DNA of 64,000 bases from Guadua angustifolia (GCA_036346375.1 JAYEVE010000319.1:1-64000); one strand, 5' to 3'; positions 22,601-35,316 are shown, numbered from the stretch's first letter. Notes: generated from the sequence alone by a model not told the origin. Translations and numbers: made by a program.

Positions 22601-24167
22601 CTCAAATAAAGTCCAAATAATTTGAAAGTTTCCAGAAATGAACTTTAGACTATTTAGAAGGTTTCTCAAAAATAATTTCCTTAAAAGCACATTTCGTTCA
22701 AAAGATATGGCAGATTGTGCTTTGTAGGTATGAAAAGAAGTTCAATTTGCATCAAATGCTCAAAATGCAATCTGATTTGAAATTTATGGAGATTTGAACT
22801 TTCCTGGCTTTTTATGAGTTGGAAATACTATTTCAAGCCAAGAAACACAAAGAAATCCAATCAAAATAGCAAAACTCACAATATGCAAGAATAGGTCATT
22901 TTGGGTCAAATGAAAGATTTTAGACAAATTCAAATGGCTATAACTTTTGAACGGTTGGTCGTTTGGAAAAACTTTGAACTAAAGAAATACTTGAAATGAC
23001 CAACCCTACGAGTTTTATATTGACCACCTTTTCAAAAACTCAATAGATTTTAACTTATGAAAATATTTTATTTAATCCAAAATCAAGATCCTATAAGATC
23101 CATTTGAGGTCAAATTTGCTATTTTGTTTCTAAAATAAGAATTTTTACTCCAAAAGCATTGTAAAATATTTGAAATACATATTTAAGAATTTTTATAAAG
23201 ATTTTCACAAATATGGGCCTTTTAAACACATTTTTGCCTTTTTGACCAAAACGGCTCACATAAAGAATATGCATGCATATGATTTTCAAATTATTCCGAA
23301 AAGTATCAAACTAAGCAAATGAGAAGATATTTGATTGGAATTAGTATGTATGAGTTTGAAATATCATTTTGAACCAAGATATGATTAAGAATCCGGTCCA
23401 AGAGGTGAAACTCACAAAGTGCTAGAATATGACCAATATAGGTCAATATTGATTTTTGGGCTTCTTTTAAAATCAAATAACTTTTGATAGGTTGATCTTT
23501 TGAAAATATTTTGAATACGAGAATTGTTAAGAATGACCAACTCTATGATTTTCGTTTTGGAACTATATTCAAAGTCATTTTACACTTAATTCTATGAAAA
23601 TTATAAATTTAAAGTCAAAACAAGATACTAGTAATTAGTTTTGAGGCTAAAAACTTATTTTCTTTGGAAATTAGTTTTTGTGAAGCTAAAACCATTGGAA
23701 AACCTTTTGAAAGTATTTGTATACATTTTTCAACAAGTTTTTCACAAGATTAGTAAAAGTTACTAAGATTTTTTTTACTTTTGGCTAAATGGCTCAATTT
23801 TGAAAACTTAATATTTGCACATAATTAATTTGGGCACACATAGGGATGTGATATACATGGTTATGATTTAGCACTCCCCCTTAATGTGCCACATCCCAAC
23901 TTGCTCAAGATTACAATAAATTCAATTAAGAAGCATGAGCAAGAACATGAACAAGCAATTTAAATTGATTTTTATGATAATGCACTATAACCTACACAAG
24001 ACTATAAGCTAAAATTATCAATTTAAGTACTTGTTACCCGAGATGATATTGGCTCATGATTGGAAGCGATCGTCTTTATGTTTGGTTCCATTTTGCAATT
24101 GATGAAGTTCTCTTCCCTTTTTAAGAAGCCAAACGTCCAATCCATCTCATATTACCTAAAAATCCTT
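22601..24167 (-). other. A non-coding region after gag
   Basis: Inverted counterpart of B 19895-21180, no gene seen. The matching half of the B region beyond 21180 is absent here, consistent with the deletion that shortened the 3' LTR. Confidence 0.7.
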
Positions 24168-24653
24168 TTAGGCGGTTTTTGGTACCCAATTCTTGTTGGG
24201 TCCGACAATGTTAGTCACAATAGATTTAGAAACCCAAATGGCCCTAACATTAATAGTCTTAGGTGAACTAACATGACTAGCAATGGATTTGCGATTGTTA
24301 TTACTCCTAAGCGATTTACTAGCATTGAATTGAAGAGGTTTAGGAGTTTTAGCATTCTTAGCAAATCCATTCCTAGTTTGATCCTTTCGAAGCACATAAT
24401 AATCATTATATTGACAACGCTCAGAGGATCTAGCATTTCTAGCAAATATTTTGCTATTGTTATTTTTCCTAAGCATATGATCAACATGATTTTTCATAGG
24501 AAATCTAGCATTTTGAGCAAACATATTTCTAGATTTATTTCTTCTAAGCAAATGATTGTTACTATTATGCATAGACTTAGAAGAATCGACAAACTTGGCA
24601 AACACATTGCCATTTTTGTCCTTCCTAAGCAAATAATTATCATTAACAAGAAT
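24168..24653 (-). pseudogene. A gag C-terminal part, with 26-residue repeats
   Basis: Continues the gag interrupted by D: the duplicated ATTCT codons are followed in frame by VNDNYLLRKDKNG. The segment contains four to five degenerate repeats about 26 residues apart, with cores LLRKDKNGNVFAK, LLRRNKSRNMFAQ, MLRKNNNSKIFAR, VLRKDQTRNGFAK and LRSNNNRKSIAS. It then reads VRAIWVSKSI and ends GPNKNWVPKTA at 24168. The sister B has a single copy (MLRRDKYGNLFAK). The repeats lie just after the zinc knuckles. Their function is unknown. Confidence 0.82.
24649..24653. repeat. Target-site duplication of D, left
   Basis: AGAAT, matched by AGAAT at 34013-34017. It belongs to the A gag codons and so proves the insertion point. 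Confidence 0.9.
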
Positions 24654-25216
24654 TCACACATCCACTGGCAATTGATAAATTACACCACAACAAACAACAC
24701 TTTACAACCACATTAGGTACGATCAGGCTTTATGAATTAATTTAAGGAGATAATGACCGAAGTCGTGCACGTGCTTCTACTCCCAACCAGACGAGCCCAC
24801 TTCAAGGTACCTAAAACAGGAAACACACAAGCGTGAGTCCAAGACTCAGCAAAGTGCAACGAGTAGACAGAATAAGAAATTAAATTAAAATACAGCTACT
24901 TCAAAACATAGAGTAACAGTTTCTTTAATTGGCATTCATAAATAAATGAAGGCAGTTGAATTCATAAAAGATCCAAAACATAAGAGAACGATTACTCCAT
25001 CACTTACCATAATCATTACTTAACTGGAAACATCCAGAAACAGAAGCAGTAATTGACTCCACTTACCGCAACCAACTTGAAACGTAACAAAACTTACCTC
25101 TGCCTTAATAAACATTTCTGGATGAGTCCACGCCTCAATCCTCAACCTGTTCTTCCCATTCTCATCAATCAACATTTATCAATCGCAATACACAATGCAA
25201 TGAAATACTTTTGTGC

Positions 25217-25360
25217 TTTCATTCACATAATATCTCATACATATATGCAAAGATATATAATGCAACACAACCATGCATTTCATTCACATAATATCCCATG
25301 CAGATACGCAATGATATATACAATGCAACACAACCATGCATTTCATTCACATAATATCAA
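25217..25360 (-). repeat. Short tandem repeat in D LTR
   Basis: TTCATTCACATAATATC recurs three times at about 60-63 bp spacing, with ATGCAACACAACCATGCA between. The same array is at about 31155-31298. Confidence 0.75.
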
Positions 25361-25576
25361 CAATTAACAATCTCAATGCATAACATGATCCATCATTTTC
25401 AATACAATGCAGATGCAAATATGCCATACAAAAGAAGAATCTCATATCCATACATCATAATCAACTCATAAAACATGATCTATCGTTGACATTGCAATGC
25501 AGATTGCACAATTTCTATGCATATGATGCATCATGCATGCTCATCTCCTCTTTTTAACACATACCGGTATGGCCGA

Positions 25577-25715
25577 GTGCACACCCGTCGGTGTGCACCC
25601 TCGCATTCCCCTTCCACCCCTTGGTGGAGGGTGCCCACTCTTACTGACTCGCTCCCATACACCCAAGTATACGGGACTACGAGGTAGGACTTTCGTGCTC
25701 ACTACATGTGAGCAC
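25577..25715. other. Hairpin cluster in D LTR (left copy)
   Basis: Three perfect inverted repeats in a GC-rich island: GTGCACACC-cgtc-GGTGTGCAC (25577-25598), TCCACC-cctt-GGTGGA (25613-25628) and GTGCTCAC-tacat-GTGAGCAC (25695-25715). Confidence 0.8.
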
Positions 25716-28054
25716 AGAGGCCCGCATCAGAATGGGTCGCCTCTTCCATCATGAATGCACAAATGCAATCGACGCAAACAAATTTGCATACTACATTCAT
25801 TTTTCACATCCATAAATTACCATTCTCAACATCATGTCCAAATTATCAACCTCCATATTCATATTCTCAACACTCATAATCACATTTCCAACACTCATAA
25901 TTATCTCCTCAACATTCATATTCATACTCACATCACTAATACTCGAGCAGTTACTAATTCCATCTATCTTGATCATAAATCAACTATTTTCGCAATCCAA
26001 TTCCATACCTTCAGTATTCCCACTAGCCCTATCAACCTAGCGAGCATGAATATGGATATAATATTTAGCAAGATATCATCACGACATCTAGACGGAATTC
26101 ATCAAACAACGCACATAACATTCAATCCAGAGATGCAGCATAATGTCATGATGGCAAGGCACACAAAGTTCAACAAACAAATCATAACACGTTCAAACAA
26201 CGATACACTTGTATCAGATTACTTACCCTTTTCATCAAAAGACAATTACCTTACTAGACGTGCTTATAAACACGAATGAAATCCATAGCGTAAGCATATA
26301 CACAATGCAAGCAATCAACTAGATACCGTATAAGAGATATAAGGGTTACACTTGCATATGAACTCGTTTTAAATAAAAGCATAACCAATTAACCATTCTC
26401 ATTCATCAAATCGCATGCAAAATCAAACATGACGATATTAAAGCAATGCATGAATAACGGTATTATTGTAAAACCTAGTGGCCACCTGAGCCACAACTGA
26501 TACAATGCACTTGCCTTTACCGACGAAGGAATGGAGTGGCATGTGGTTGAGGCCACTCCCGACAGAACCTTCCCTGCGAATAAAACAATATTCATCCAAC
26601 TCAAATTCATACACACTCGGTACAAGCGACGAGAAGAAAACAACTCGCATATACACATCTACAATCGAAACCAAAATATCACTCATAACCACTTAAGTGC
26701 AAATCTGGACAGCCGGCATTGAAAATGCCGTAACTTCCAAACGGTTGCTCCGAAAAGGATGAACCTGGGCTTTAAACGACCGCAAGAGACAACTCTACAA
26801 CTTCTTCTACAGCCAACCGATCAGGAAATGCACCGATTAATCTCAGTTTTGCGACGAACAGCAAACAAACGCAAGAATTAACTCAATCTGGACAGCATAT
26901 ACCAAAATGAGCATAACTCGAGTTCTACAACTCCAAATCACATAAACGAATACATTTTCTCGATCTACTCGAAAAATCCTAACTTTTCTAGGCCATGAAA
27001 AGTCTAATTCAGCATCTACGATGCCCTAATCTATCGAAGAACACAGACTGAACCAATCGCGACAAGAATTGGACAGCATTCGGTAAAATGACCATAACTT
27101 TTAAATGGCTGAACGAAATTTAGCGATTCCGGTCTTCATTGAAAGGTAATTCAATTATCTACAACTTTCGTTATAGCCAAACCCCCAGGAAACGCTTGTA
27201 GAATTTTCAATCTCGCAATATAACCAAGTACACGAATCTGCTCGAACTCAAAACTGCCCAGCTTCTAGGTTTCCACATTTAATCCATTCCATACACAACC
27301 AAACAACCCATAAGGCTCCATGGCAAGAACCCTAACCTGGCCACTCAACCACACCCCAAACCCTAGCTAGGCATTAACACAAACACCATGCATGCACAAA
27401 ACCAATCCAAGCTAACATACCTCCAAGCATCTCCATGGAGGAAGAAGGGAGATGGGGGGTGATGCTGGACGGAAGAAGGGAGGTCGCCGGTGCTGCTGTT
27501 GCTTCATAGGTGGAGGACGCCGGGCAAGGATGCTGGGGGCAGCCAAGGCCTGCTAGTGCTGCTGCTACTCTTCTTGGTCAGGGTGGGAGGCAGCAAGGAA
27601 GTCGGCAGTGAGGGCGGGGAGGAGGCGCCTCTGGACGCCAGGAAAGGCGCTTGATCTTGCCAGAGCCGGCAGAGAGGAAGTCTCCGTGAGCTAGAGGCGC
27701 AGGGGAGGGCCATGGCACATCTTCTTTGGTGATCTGTTGCTTGTCTGGCTTGGAGGAAACGCCAGAGGGAGGACACCAGAAAGGGGCGGCAGGAGGTAAA
27801 TCACCGAGACCTGGCTCGGTGGCAAAAGAAAAGGGAGGGAGCCGGTGGGACCCTCTGACCATAAGAAAAATCACCGCCTCCCACCAATGCTAGCCACACA
27901 AAATAAAGAAGAGAGAAGTTAAGTGAGGGAAAAATTCCTAAAAAAAACAAACCCCTCTTACAAACAAAATCCAATGTCCAACTTTAAATCCTTAGGTTTA
28001 AGAAAACAAAACAATTTCGGCCAACAACCTAGAAAAACGATCTGCAGTATTACA

Positions 28055-28068
28055 CTCTTCCCCCCTTT
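28055..28068 (-). other. Polypurine tract of D
   Basis: The minus strand reads AAAGGGGGGAAGAG directly before the TGTAATACTGC start of the left LTR. Confidence 0.85.
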
Positions 28069-30332
28069 ATCAGAATTCGACCTCGAATTCTGACCACAAC
28101 AAGAACACCAACAACGGAAACAAAATACAAACAAGGATACTAGAAAGAACAAATCCGGGTATAACTCATGCAAGAGGATCTCCAAAAGTCAATCCACTTC
28201 TCTTCCCCGTAAAAGAAGCAAGTAACTTAACTCATTCATCCTTCAACAAATCAACATTCACTCTAACTCCTCAACTCAAGACGATACAAAACTCGAAGTC
28301 AAGTCTTTCTCAAAGACTAACTCTAACCTATCAACTCTTCTTTAACAATTCAACATACAATTTCTCATTTCTCTAGTCAATTTCACTCACCCAACTTAAA
28401 TTACCTCTCTAAAACTCCCTACCACAGATCAACCAACTTGTGATGGCAGGAAAAACACGAGTCACCATACTCTATTAAGCATCCAGCTAAAGATCGACAA
28501 ACACCCAAGCTATCCGATTGAACAGCTGGGTTCTAAATTCAAATCTCCTAAAAACCAAGAAAACCCTGATTTACATCTCCACTCATTGATTAACCTTTCT
28601 AACCAAAGAGTTACACACAGAATTCTTTATTCCAACAAGCTTCTAACCAATTCCAAACGTGATACTATCGCTAACCATTTAACACTGGAATCCTTTAAGA
28701 ATCAAAACACAACTTTTATCTTTTCAACAATTGCCCTTGGAAACAATAGGATCAAGAATCATTATTATTATCGAAATGATTAGTTCCCCACAGGCACCAA
28801 TCAAATTCCCACATAACACAAAATCGCATTTGACTCACACTAGAGAGCAAAGTAAATTTCGCTTCATTTACAAGGCTAGCTACTTTCCTCAACTTTTAAA
28901 ATCAATGCAATAAAATACACAACCAAGAAAGATTCAACTGAAAGAGGACTTCACAGTCATTTCTCAAGAACAACCACAAGATCAAGAGAACTCTATTCCT
29001 TTAACAGCATAAACCAATTCTCTTACCTTGAGCTCTAAGGTGAAAAGCTTCACATCAAAGAATCTCTCAATTAAAAAGCAACACCACAAAACCCCACTTA
29101 GTGCCTTTGGGAAAACTCAACAAACTTAGCAAAATTTTATAACCACTCTTCCGTGGATTACCTTCTCCAGAATTTATCATTTCAACTAAGTTCAGCGGTG
29201 GTCGGAAATGCTATCGCCAACATTAACAATTTCTCCCCCATAAACTCATCAACGATAAACAGGTTAACTTGTATCCCAAATTAACCTACCATCCAAAATT
29301 CTTATTCGTCAACCATATGACAAATACCAAGATCAACTATCTAAGTTCCCAATGATTTAAACAATCGAATCCATCAACTTAATTAACAAGTTTCTCAACC
29401 AAACTTGTTACTACTTCTTGGACACAATCATTCATAACCTTACGCAAACACCATTTCTAGATCTCCACGTATAACCGTGGATCACCATGACCCACCACCT
29501 ACTTCTTGCCATCTATACAATTAGGGTCGACCACCTTAACCCAACAACACAAACATCTACTAATCCTCTATGGAAGATCTTCAATCACCCACAACTTACT
29601 CTAACTACCGAATTTTTTTCTTTCCAGAACTGCCAACGAAAACTTCCAAAGAAGCTCGACGCTCAAAAGACTTAGAAAATGACAGGGCTCAAGCCATGTC
29701 ATTCAACAAAACTCCAAACCGATTATCAAACCCCAAAATTCCACGAAGGAAAGGAGTTACACAAAGCAATTCACGGAAAGAAAAAACGAATCGATTGAAT
29801 AACACTTTTTCCCTTAAAGCTCCAAATCCAAAACGTTAACCTGGAAATCGACAACACGAAGAAATCCATGTCTTTCTCCGCAAAGCAACCAAATAGGTGC
29901 AACACAGAACTCTCCTTCGGTGCTGGCTCTAAACTGTCGCACCATCAACCACAGCCACACGACAAGGCCGAACCCCTCGGCACAAAGAGTCCCACCGGAC
30001 TCCACTTATCAATCTACCACTTCATATACATAGCCATAAATAATATCATAGTCTTAACATGACTAACATATAACATATCAACAAGTATCAATATAGCATA
30101 AATCTCAGAAGAACATTGTAAAACAATACAACGATATCCCATCCCTTTCCTATAGTGCATCAGTGTGTGTCAAATTTTAATTTATTTAACCATTCTCGTC
30201 AAGTTTTATGGTTATTGCCCTAGGGCCACATTTTAAAGGTTCAACCTAAACCATGTTTCTACCTTCACACAAACAAAATTTTAATTCATTCTAGAATTAC
30301 TCACTACATTCAAACACCACGGACTGAAGCCC
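28069..30332 (-). other. D internal region, no coding capacity
   Basis: 2.3 kb between PPT and PBS. Open frames are short (under 90 codons) and low in complexity on both strands. No gag, protease, RT or integrase motif was recognised. It probably serves only as packaged RNA. Confidence 0.75.
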
Positions 30333-30346
30333 GCTCGATACTAAGC
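30333..30346 (-). other. Primer-binding site of D (decayed)
   Basis: Complement reads GCTTAGTATCGAGC directly after the GTGTTACA end of the right LTR, a mutated form of GCTTGGTATCAGAGC. Confidence 0.65.
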
Positions 30347-33300
30347 TGTAACACCCGGCGCCAAACACACATGAATGCTACCAAACCCTAATCAACTCAA
30401 TGACATCTCTACAAAATTGTGCAGAAGCAACCAAACTCTAAAACCGCTTGAAACTAAGCCACCGAAATTTACAAAATTTCGGCATGATCTTTCTAGAAAA
30501 GAGGGCATCCACTCAGCAGTCAAAAGATCAATAGCAGTATAGATATCATTCATTTAATCAAGATGAAACATTCTAGCAGGTCCTTAGATATCGATCACAC
30601 ATCCACTGGCAATTGATAAATTACACCACAACAAACAACACTTTACAACCACATTAGGTACGATCAGGCTTTATGAATTAATTTAAGGAGATAATGACCG
30701 AAGTCGTGCACGTGCTTCTACTCCCAACCAGACGAGCCCACTTCAAGGTACCTAAAACAGGAAACACACAAGCGTGAGTCCAAGACTCAGCAAAGTGCAA
30801 CGAGTAGACAGAATAAGAAATTAAATTAAAATACAGCTACTTCAAAACATAGAGTAACAGTTTCTTTAATTGGCATTCATAAATAAATGAAGGCAGTTGA
30901 ATTCATAAAAGATCCAAAACATAAGAGAACGATTACTCCATCACTTACCATAATCATTACTTAAGCGGAAACATCCGAAGAAAGCGATAATTGACTCCAC
31001 TTACCGCAACCAACTTGAAACGTAACAAAACTTACCTCTGCCTTAATAAACATTTCTGGATGAGTCCACGCCTCAATCCTCAACCTGTTCTTCCCATTCT
31101 CATCAATCAACATTTATCAATCGCAATACACAATGCAATGAAATACTTTTGTGCTTTCATTCACATAATATCTCATACATATATGCAAAGATATATAATG
31201 CAACACAACCATGCATTTCATTCACATAATATCCCATGCAGATACGCAATGATATATACAATGCAACACAACCATGCATTTCATTCACATAATATCAACA
31301 ATTAACAATCTCAATGCATAACATGATCCATCATTTTCAATACAATGCAGATGCAAATATGCCATACAAAAGAAGAATCTCATATCCATACATCATAATC
31401 AACTCATAAAACATGATCTATCGTTGACATTGCAATGCAGATTGCACAATTTCTATGCATATGATGCATCATGCATGCTCATCTCCTCTTTTTAGCACAT
31501 ACCGGTATGGCCGAGTGCACACCCGTCGGTGTGCACCCTCGCATTCCCCTTCCACCCCTTGGTGGAGGGTGCCCACTCTTACTGACTCGCTCCCATACAC
31601 CCAAGTATACGGGACTACGAGGTAGGACTTTCGTGCTCACTACATGTGAGCACAGAGGCCCCCGATCGAATGGGTCGCCTCTTCCATCATGAATGCACAA
31701 ATGCAATCGACGCAAACAAATTTGCATACTACATTCATTTTTCACATCCATAAATTACCATTCTCAACATCATGTCCAAATTATCAACCTCCATATTCAT
31801 ATTCTCAACACTCATAATCACATTTCCAACACTCATAATCATCTCCTCAACATTCATATTCATACTCACATCACTAATACTCGAGCAGTTACTAATTCCA
31901 TCTATCTTGATCATAAATCAACTATTTTCGCAATCCAATTCCATACCTTCAGTATTCCCACTAGCCCTATCAACCTAGCGAGCATGAATATGGATATAAT
32001 ATTTAGCAAGATATCATCACGACATCTAGACGGAATTCATCAAACAACGCACATAACATTCAATCCAGAGATGCAAGATAATGTCATGATGGCAAGGCAC
32101 ACAAAGTTCAACAAACAAATCATAACACGTTCAAACAACGATACACTTGTATCAGATTACTTACCCTTTTCATCAAAAGACAGTTACCTTACTAGGCGTG
32201 CTTATAAACACGAATGAAATCCATAGCGTAAGCATATACACAATGCAAGCAATCAACTAGATACCGTATAAGAGATATAAGGGTTACACTTGCATATGAA
32301 CTCGTTTTAAATAAAAGCATAACCAATTAACCATTCTCATTCATCAAATCGCATGCAAAATCAAACATGACGATATTAAAGCAATGCATGAATAACGGTA
32401 TTATTAGTAAAACCTAGTAGCCACCGAGCCACTGGCGATACAATGCACTTGCCTTTACCGACGAAGGAATGGAGTGGCATGTGGTTGAGGCCACTCCGAC
32501 AGAACCTTCCTGCGAATAAAACAATATTCATCCAACTCAAATTCATACACACTCGGTACAAGCGACAGAAGAAAACAACTCCGATATACACATCTACAAT
32601 CGAAACCAAAATATCACTCATAACCACTTAAGTGCAAATCTGGACAGCCGGCATTGAAAATGCCGTAACTAAACGGTTGCTCGAAAAGGATGAACCCGGC
32701 TTTAAACGATCGCAAGAGACAACTCTACAACTTCTTCTACAGCCAACCGATCAGGAAATGCACCGATTAATCTCAGTTTTGCGACGAACAGCAAACAAAC
32801 GCAAGAATTAACTCAATCTGGACAGCATATACCAAAATGAGCATAACTCGAGTTCTACAACTCCAAATCACATAAACGAATACATTTTCTCGATCTACTC
32901 GAAAAATCCTAACTTTTTCTAGGCCATGAAAAAGTCTAATTCAGCATCTACGATGCCCTAATCTATCGAAGAACACAGACTGAACCAATCGCGACAAGAA
33001 TTGGACAGCATTCGGTAAAATGACCATAACTTTTAAATGGCTGAACGAAATTTAGCGATTCCGGTCTTCATTGAAAGGTAATTCAATTATCTACAACTTT
33101 CGTTATAGACAAACCCCCAGGAAACGCTTGTAGAATTTTCAATCTCGCAATATAACCAAGTACACGAATCTGCTCGAACTCAAAACTGCCCAGCTTCTAG
33201 GTTTCCACATTTAATCCATTCCATACACAACCAAACAACCCATAAGGCTCCATGGCAAGAACCCTAACCTGGCCACTCAACCACACCCCAAACCCTAGCT

Positions 33301-34012
33301 AGGCATTAACACAAACACCATGCATGCACAAAACCAATCCAAGCTAACATACCTCCAAGCATCTCCATGGAGGAAGAAGGGAGATGGGGGGTGATGCTGG
33401 ACGGAAGAAGGGAGGTCGCCGGTGCTGCTGTTGCTTCATAGGTGGAGGACGCCGGGCAAGGATGCTGGGGGCAGCCAAGGCTGCCAGTGCTGCTGCTACT
33501 CTTCTTCGGCTGGTGGGAGAGGCAGCCGGCAAGGAAGTCAGCAGGTGAGGGCAGGGGGAGGCGCCCACTCTGACGCCTTGGGAAGGGGCGCTTGATCTTC
33601 GCCAGAGCTTGCCGGAGAGGAAGTCTCAGGAGCTAGAGGCGCAGGAGGGCCATGGCACATCTTCTTTGGTGATCTGGCTGCTGCTTGCTGGCTTGGAGTG
33701 GAAACGCCAGGAGGGAGGACACCAGGAAAGGGGCGGCAGGAGGTAAATCACCAGAGACTGGCTCGGCTGGCAAAAGAGAAAAGGGGAGGGAGCTTGGCGA
33801 GGACCCTCTGACCATAAGAAAAATCTGCCTGCCTCCCACCAATGCTAGCCACACAAAATAAAGAAGAGAGAGAAGTTAAGTGAGGGGAAAAATTCCTAAA
33901 AAAAACAAACCCCTCTTACAAACAAAATCCAATGTCCAACTTTAAATCCTTAGGTTTAAGAAAACAAAACAATTTCGGCCAACAACCCAGAAAAACGATC
34001 TGCAGTATTACA
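30347..34012 (-). repeat. D 5' LTR (right copy), complete
   Basis: 3666 bp, TGTAACACCCGG on the left and CTGCAGTATTACA on the right in plus orientation. It includes the 248 bp missing from the left LTR. The hairpins recur at 31515-31536, 31551-31566 and 31633-31653. Confidence 0.88.
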
Positions 34013-34017
34013 AGAAT
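34013..34017. repeat. Target-site duplication of D, right
   Basis: AGAAT, the pair of 24649-24653. Confidence 0.9.
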
Positions 34018-35256
34018 AGGCTTCGGAGTGATACCTTTGGGACAATCCTTACTGAAATGTCCCCTTTCCCGGCAATTGAAGCACGTCACGCTATTTGGCC
34101 CTCTCTTGACCCGATGGTTGTGCTCAATGCCGGTTTGCCTCAATGTGGATGGTTGTGGCTTGATCTCCACTTTATTAGGGCACACGGAGGCGAGGTGGCC
34201 CTTCTTGTTGCAAGCGAAGCATTTGATTTTCTTCGAGTGTCTTCCATTATGCCTCATCTTACTATTCTCCCTTTTGGAGTTGTAACTGAGTCCTCGCTTA
34301 TCTTGAGACGCCCTTGGCTTCCTCAAGATCTCGTCGAGGACGGCTTTTCCCTTTACGCACCTCTTCAAGTCATTTTCCAATCTAATGACTTGGGCCTTGA
34401 GCTCATTATTTTCCTCTACAAGATTAGCATCTAAAGACATAGAGGAACTAGAAGCAATTTCATTAGAGCAACAAGGTAAATCATCGCTACAGGTGGATAT
34501 GCATTTATTTGATGAATTGTTTGTAATAGAAATTTGGCAAGGCAATTCATCAACTATATTACATTGAGTGGCAATATCCACACTAGACTTGGTGAATTCC
34601 TTGAAAAGGATTTTGTCATGATTTTCTTTTAGAACATTATATTCATTTTGAAGTGAATCATGTTCTAACTTCAAAATTTTATATTTCTTTTTCTCCTTTC
34701 CAAGAAATTCATTGAGCTCCTCTAACATATTCATTAATTCATTATAAGAGGGCTCATCTTCATCGTCACATACCTCATTTTTACCTTTAGCCATGAAGCA
34801 ATGAATTCTTGATTGAAGTGAATATTCGTCGTCGCTTGAGGCGGAGGTTGAGGTTGATGGAGATGTCAGTTCATCACTTGATGTAGAAGTTGAAAGATCA
34901 TCAACCGACATTTCATCCTCAATGCAATCCTCAATTGTTGTGGATGATTCAAATAATTCTTGAAGCTTAATCCACATTTCATGAACGCTTGAGAGGTTGC
35001 AAATGAGATTAAATATTTCTACGCTCACAACACTAAATAAAACATTAGTTGCTTGAGCGTTAAGATGTAGGCATTTCTCCTCTCCTTTAGTTGGAGCAAT
35101 ATCATTTAGTGGAGAAGAAAAGCCGACATCTACGATCCACCATATTTGGGGGCTCATGGATTTAAAATGATCAATCATAAATAATTTCCATGAAGCATAA
35201 TTAGAGCCATTAAGCACATGTGGATCGTGTGAGTGCACTAATCCGCTAGACGCCAT
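34018..35256 (-). pseudogene. A gag N-terminal part (413 codons), cut by D
   Basis: Copia-type gag starting MASSGLVHSHDPHVLNGSNY at 35256, 60 bp downstream of the PBS. Visible in order are the N-terminal gag core (NYASWKLFMIDHFKSM, IWWIVDVGF), a Ser/Asp-rich segment, a coiled-coil-like segment (NELMNMLEELNEFLGKEKKK), and two CCHC knuckles, CFACNKKGHLASVC and CFNCRERGHFSKDC. The frame is open all the way to the D insertion, unlike the B gag. The open frame formally extends about 30 codons into D, but that tail is D LTR sequence. The remaining gag codons are at 24168-24653. Confidence 0.9.
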
Positions 35257-35301
35257 CCTTTTTACTCTCTAGACGGTTAAGCCTAAAATGAGAGTGACCG
35301 T

Positions 35302-35314
35302 GGCTCTGATACCA
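35302..35314 (-). other. Primer-binding site of A (tRNA-Met type)
   Basis: Complement reads TGGTATCAGAGCC, two bases from the LTR. Confidence 0.92.
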
Positions 35315-35316
35315 CT

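Larger units (their letters stand above)
24654..28054 (-). repeat. D 3' LTR (left copy), 248 bp short
   Basis: 3401 bp. It matches 30595-34012 closely but lacks the outermost 248 bp that the right LTR has (30347-30594), and it abuts the TSD directly. Differences between copies cluster at 27540-27860. The LTR holds a tandem repeat, a hairpin cluster and degenerate CATAACTT motifs. Open frames in it (25053-26279, 27504-27874) are repeated in the other LTR and are not genes. Confidence 0.9.
24654..34012 (-). mobile_element. Element D: large-LTR gypsy-type derivative (LARD-like)
   Basis: 9.36-kb element inserted in the A gag. LTRs of about 3.4 and 3.67 kb flank a 2.3-kb internal region with no protein-coding frame. 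The PPT beside the left LTR and the PBS beside the right LTR show minus orientation. Termini TGTAATAC and GTGTTACA are a near-perfect inverted repeat. Size and lack of coding capacity fit large retrotransposon derivatives (LARDs). Near-identical LTRs indicate a young insertion, the latest in the nest. Confidence 0.88.

Noticed and set aside
19895..23872. Giant hairpin or terminal-inverted-repeat DNA transposon
   Set aside because: The inversion is explained by two related copia elements in opposite orientation, with A bounded by its own TSD.
25755..26279. 174-codon frames in both D LTRs (also 31693-32217)
   Set aside because: Conserved only because the LTRs are duplicates; His/Ile/Asn-rich with no domain.
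33916..34012. C-terminal 30 residues of the A gag open frame
   Set aside because: They are D LTR sequence, also found at 27958-28054, read through by chance after the insertion.
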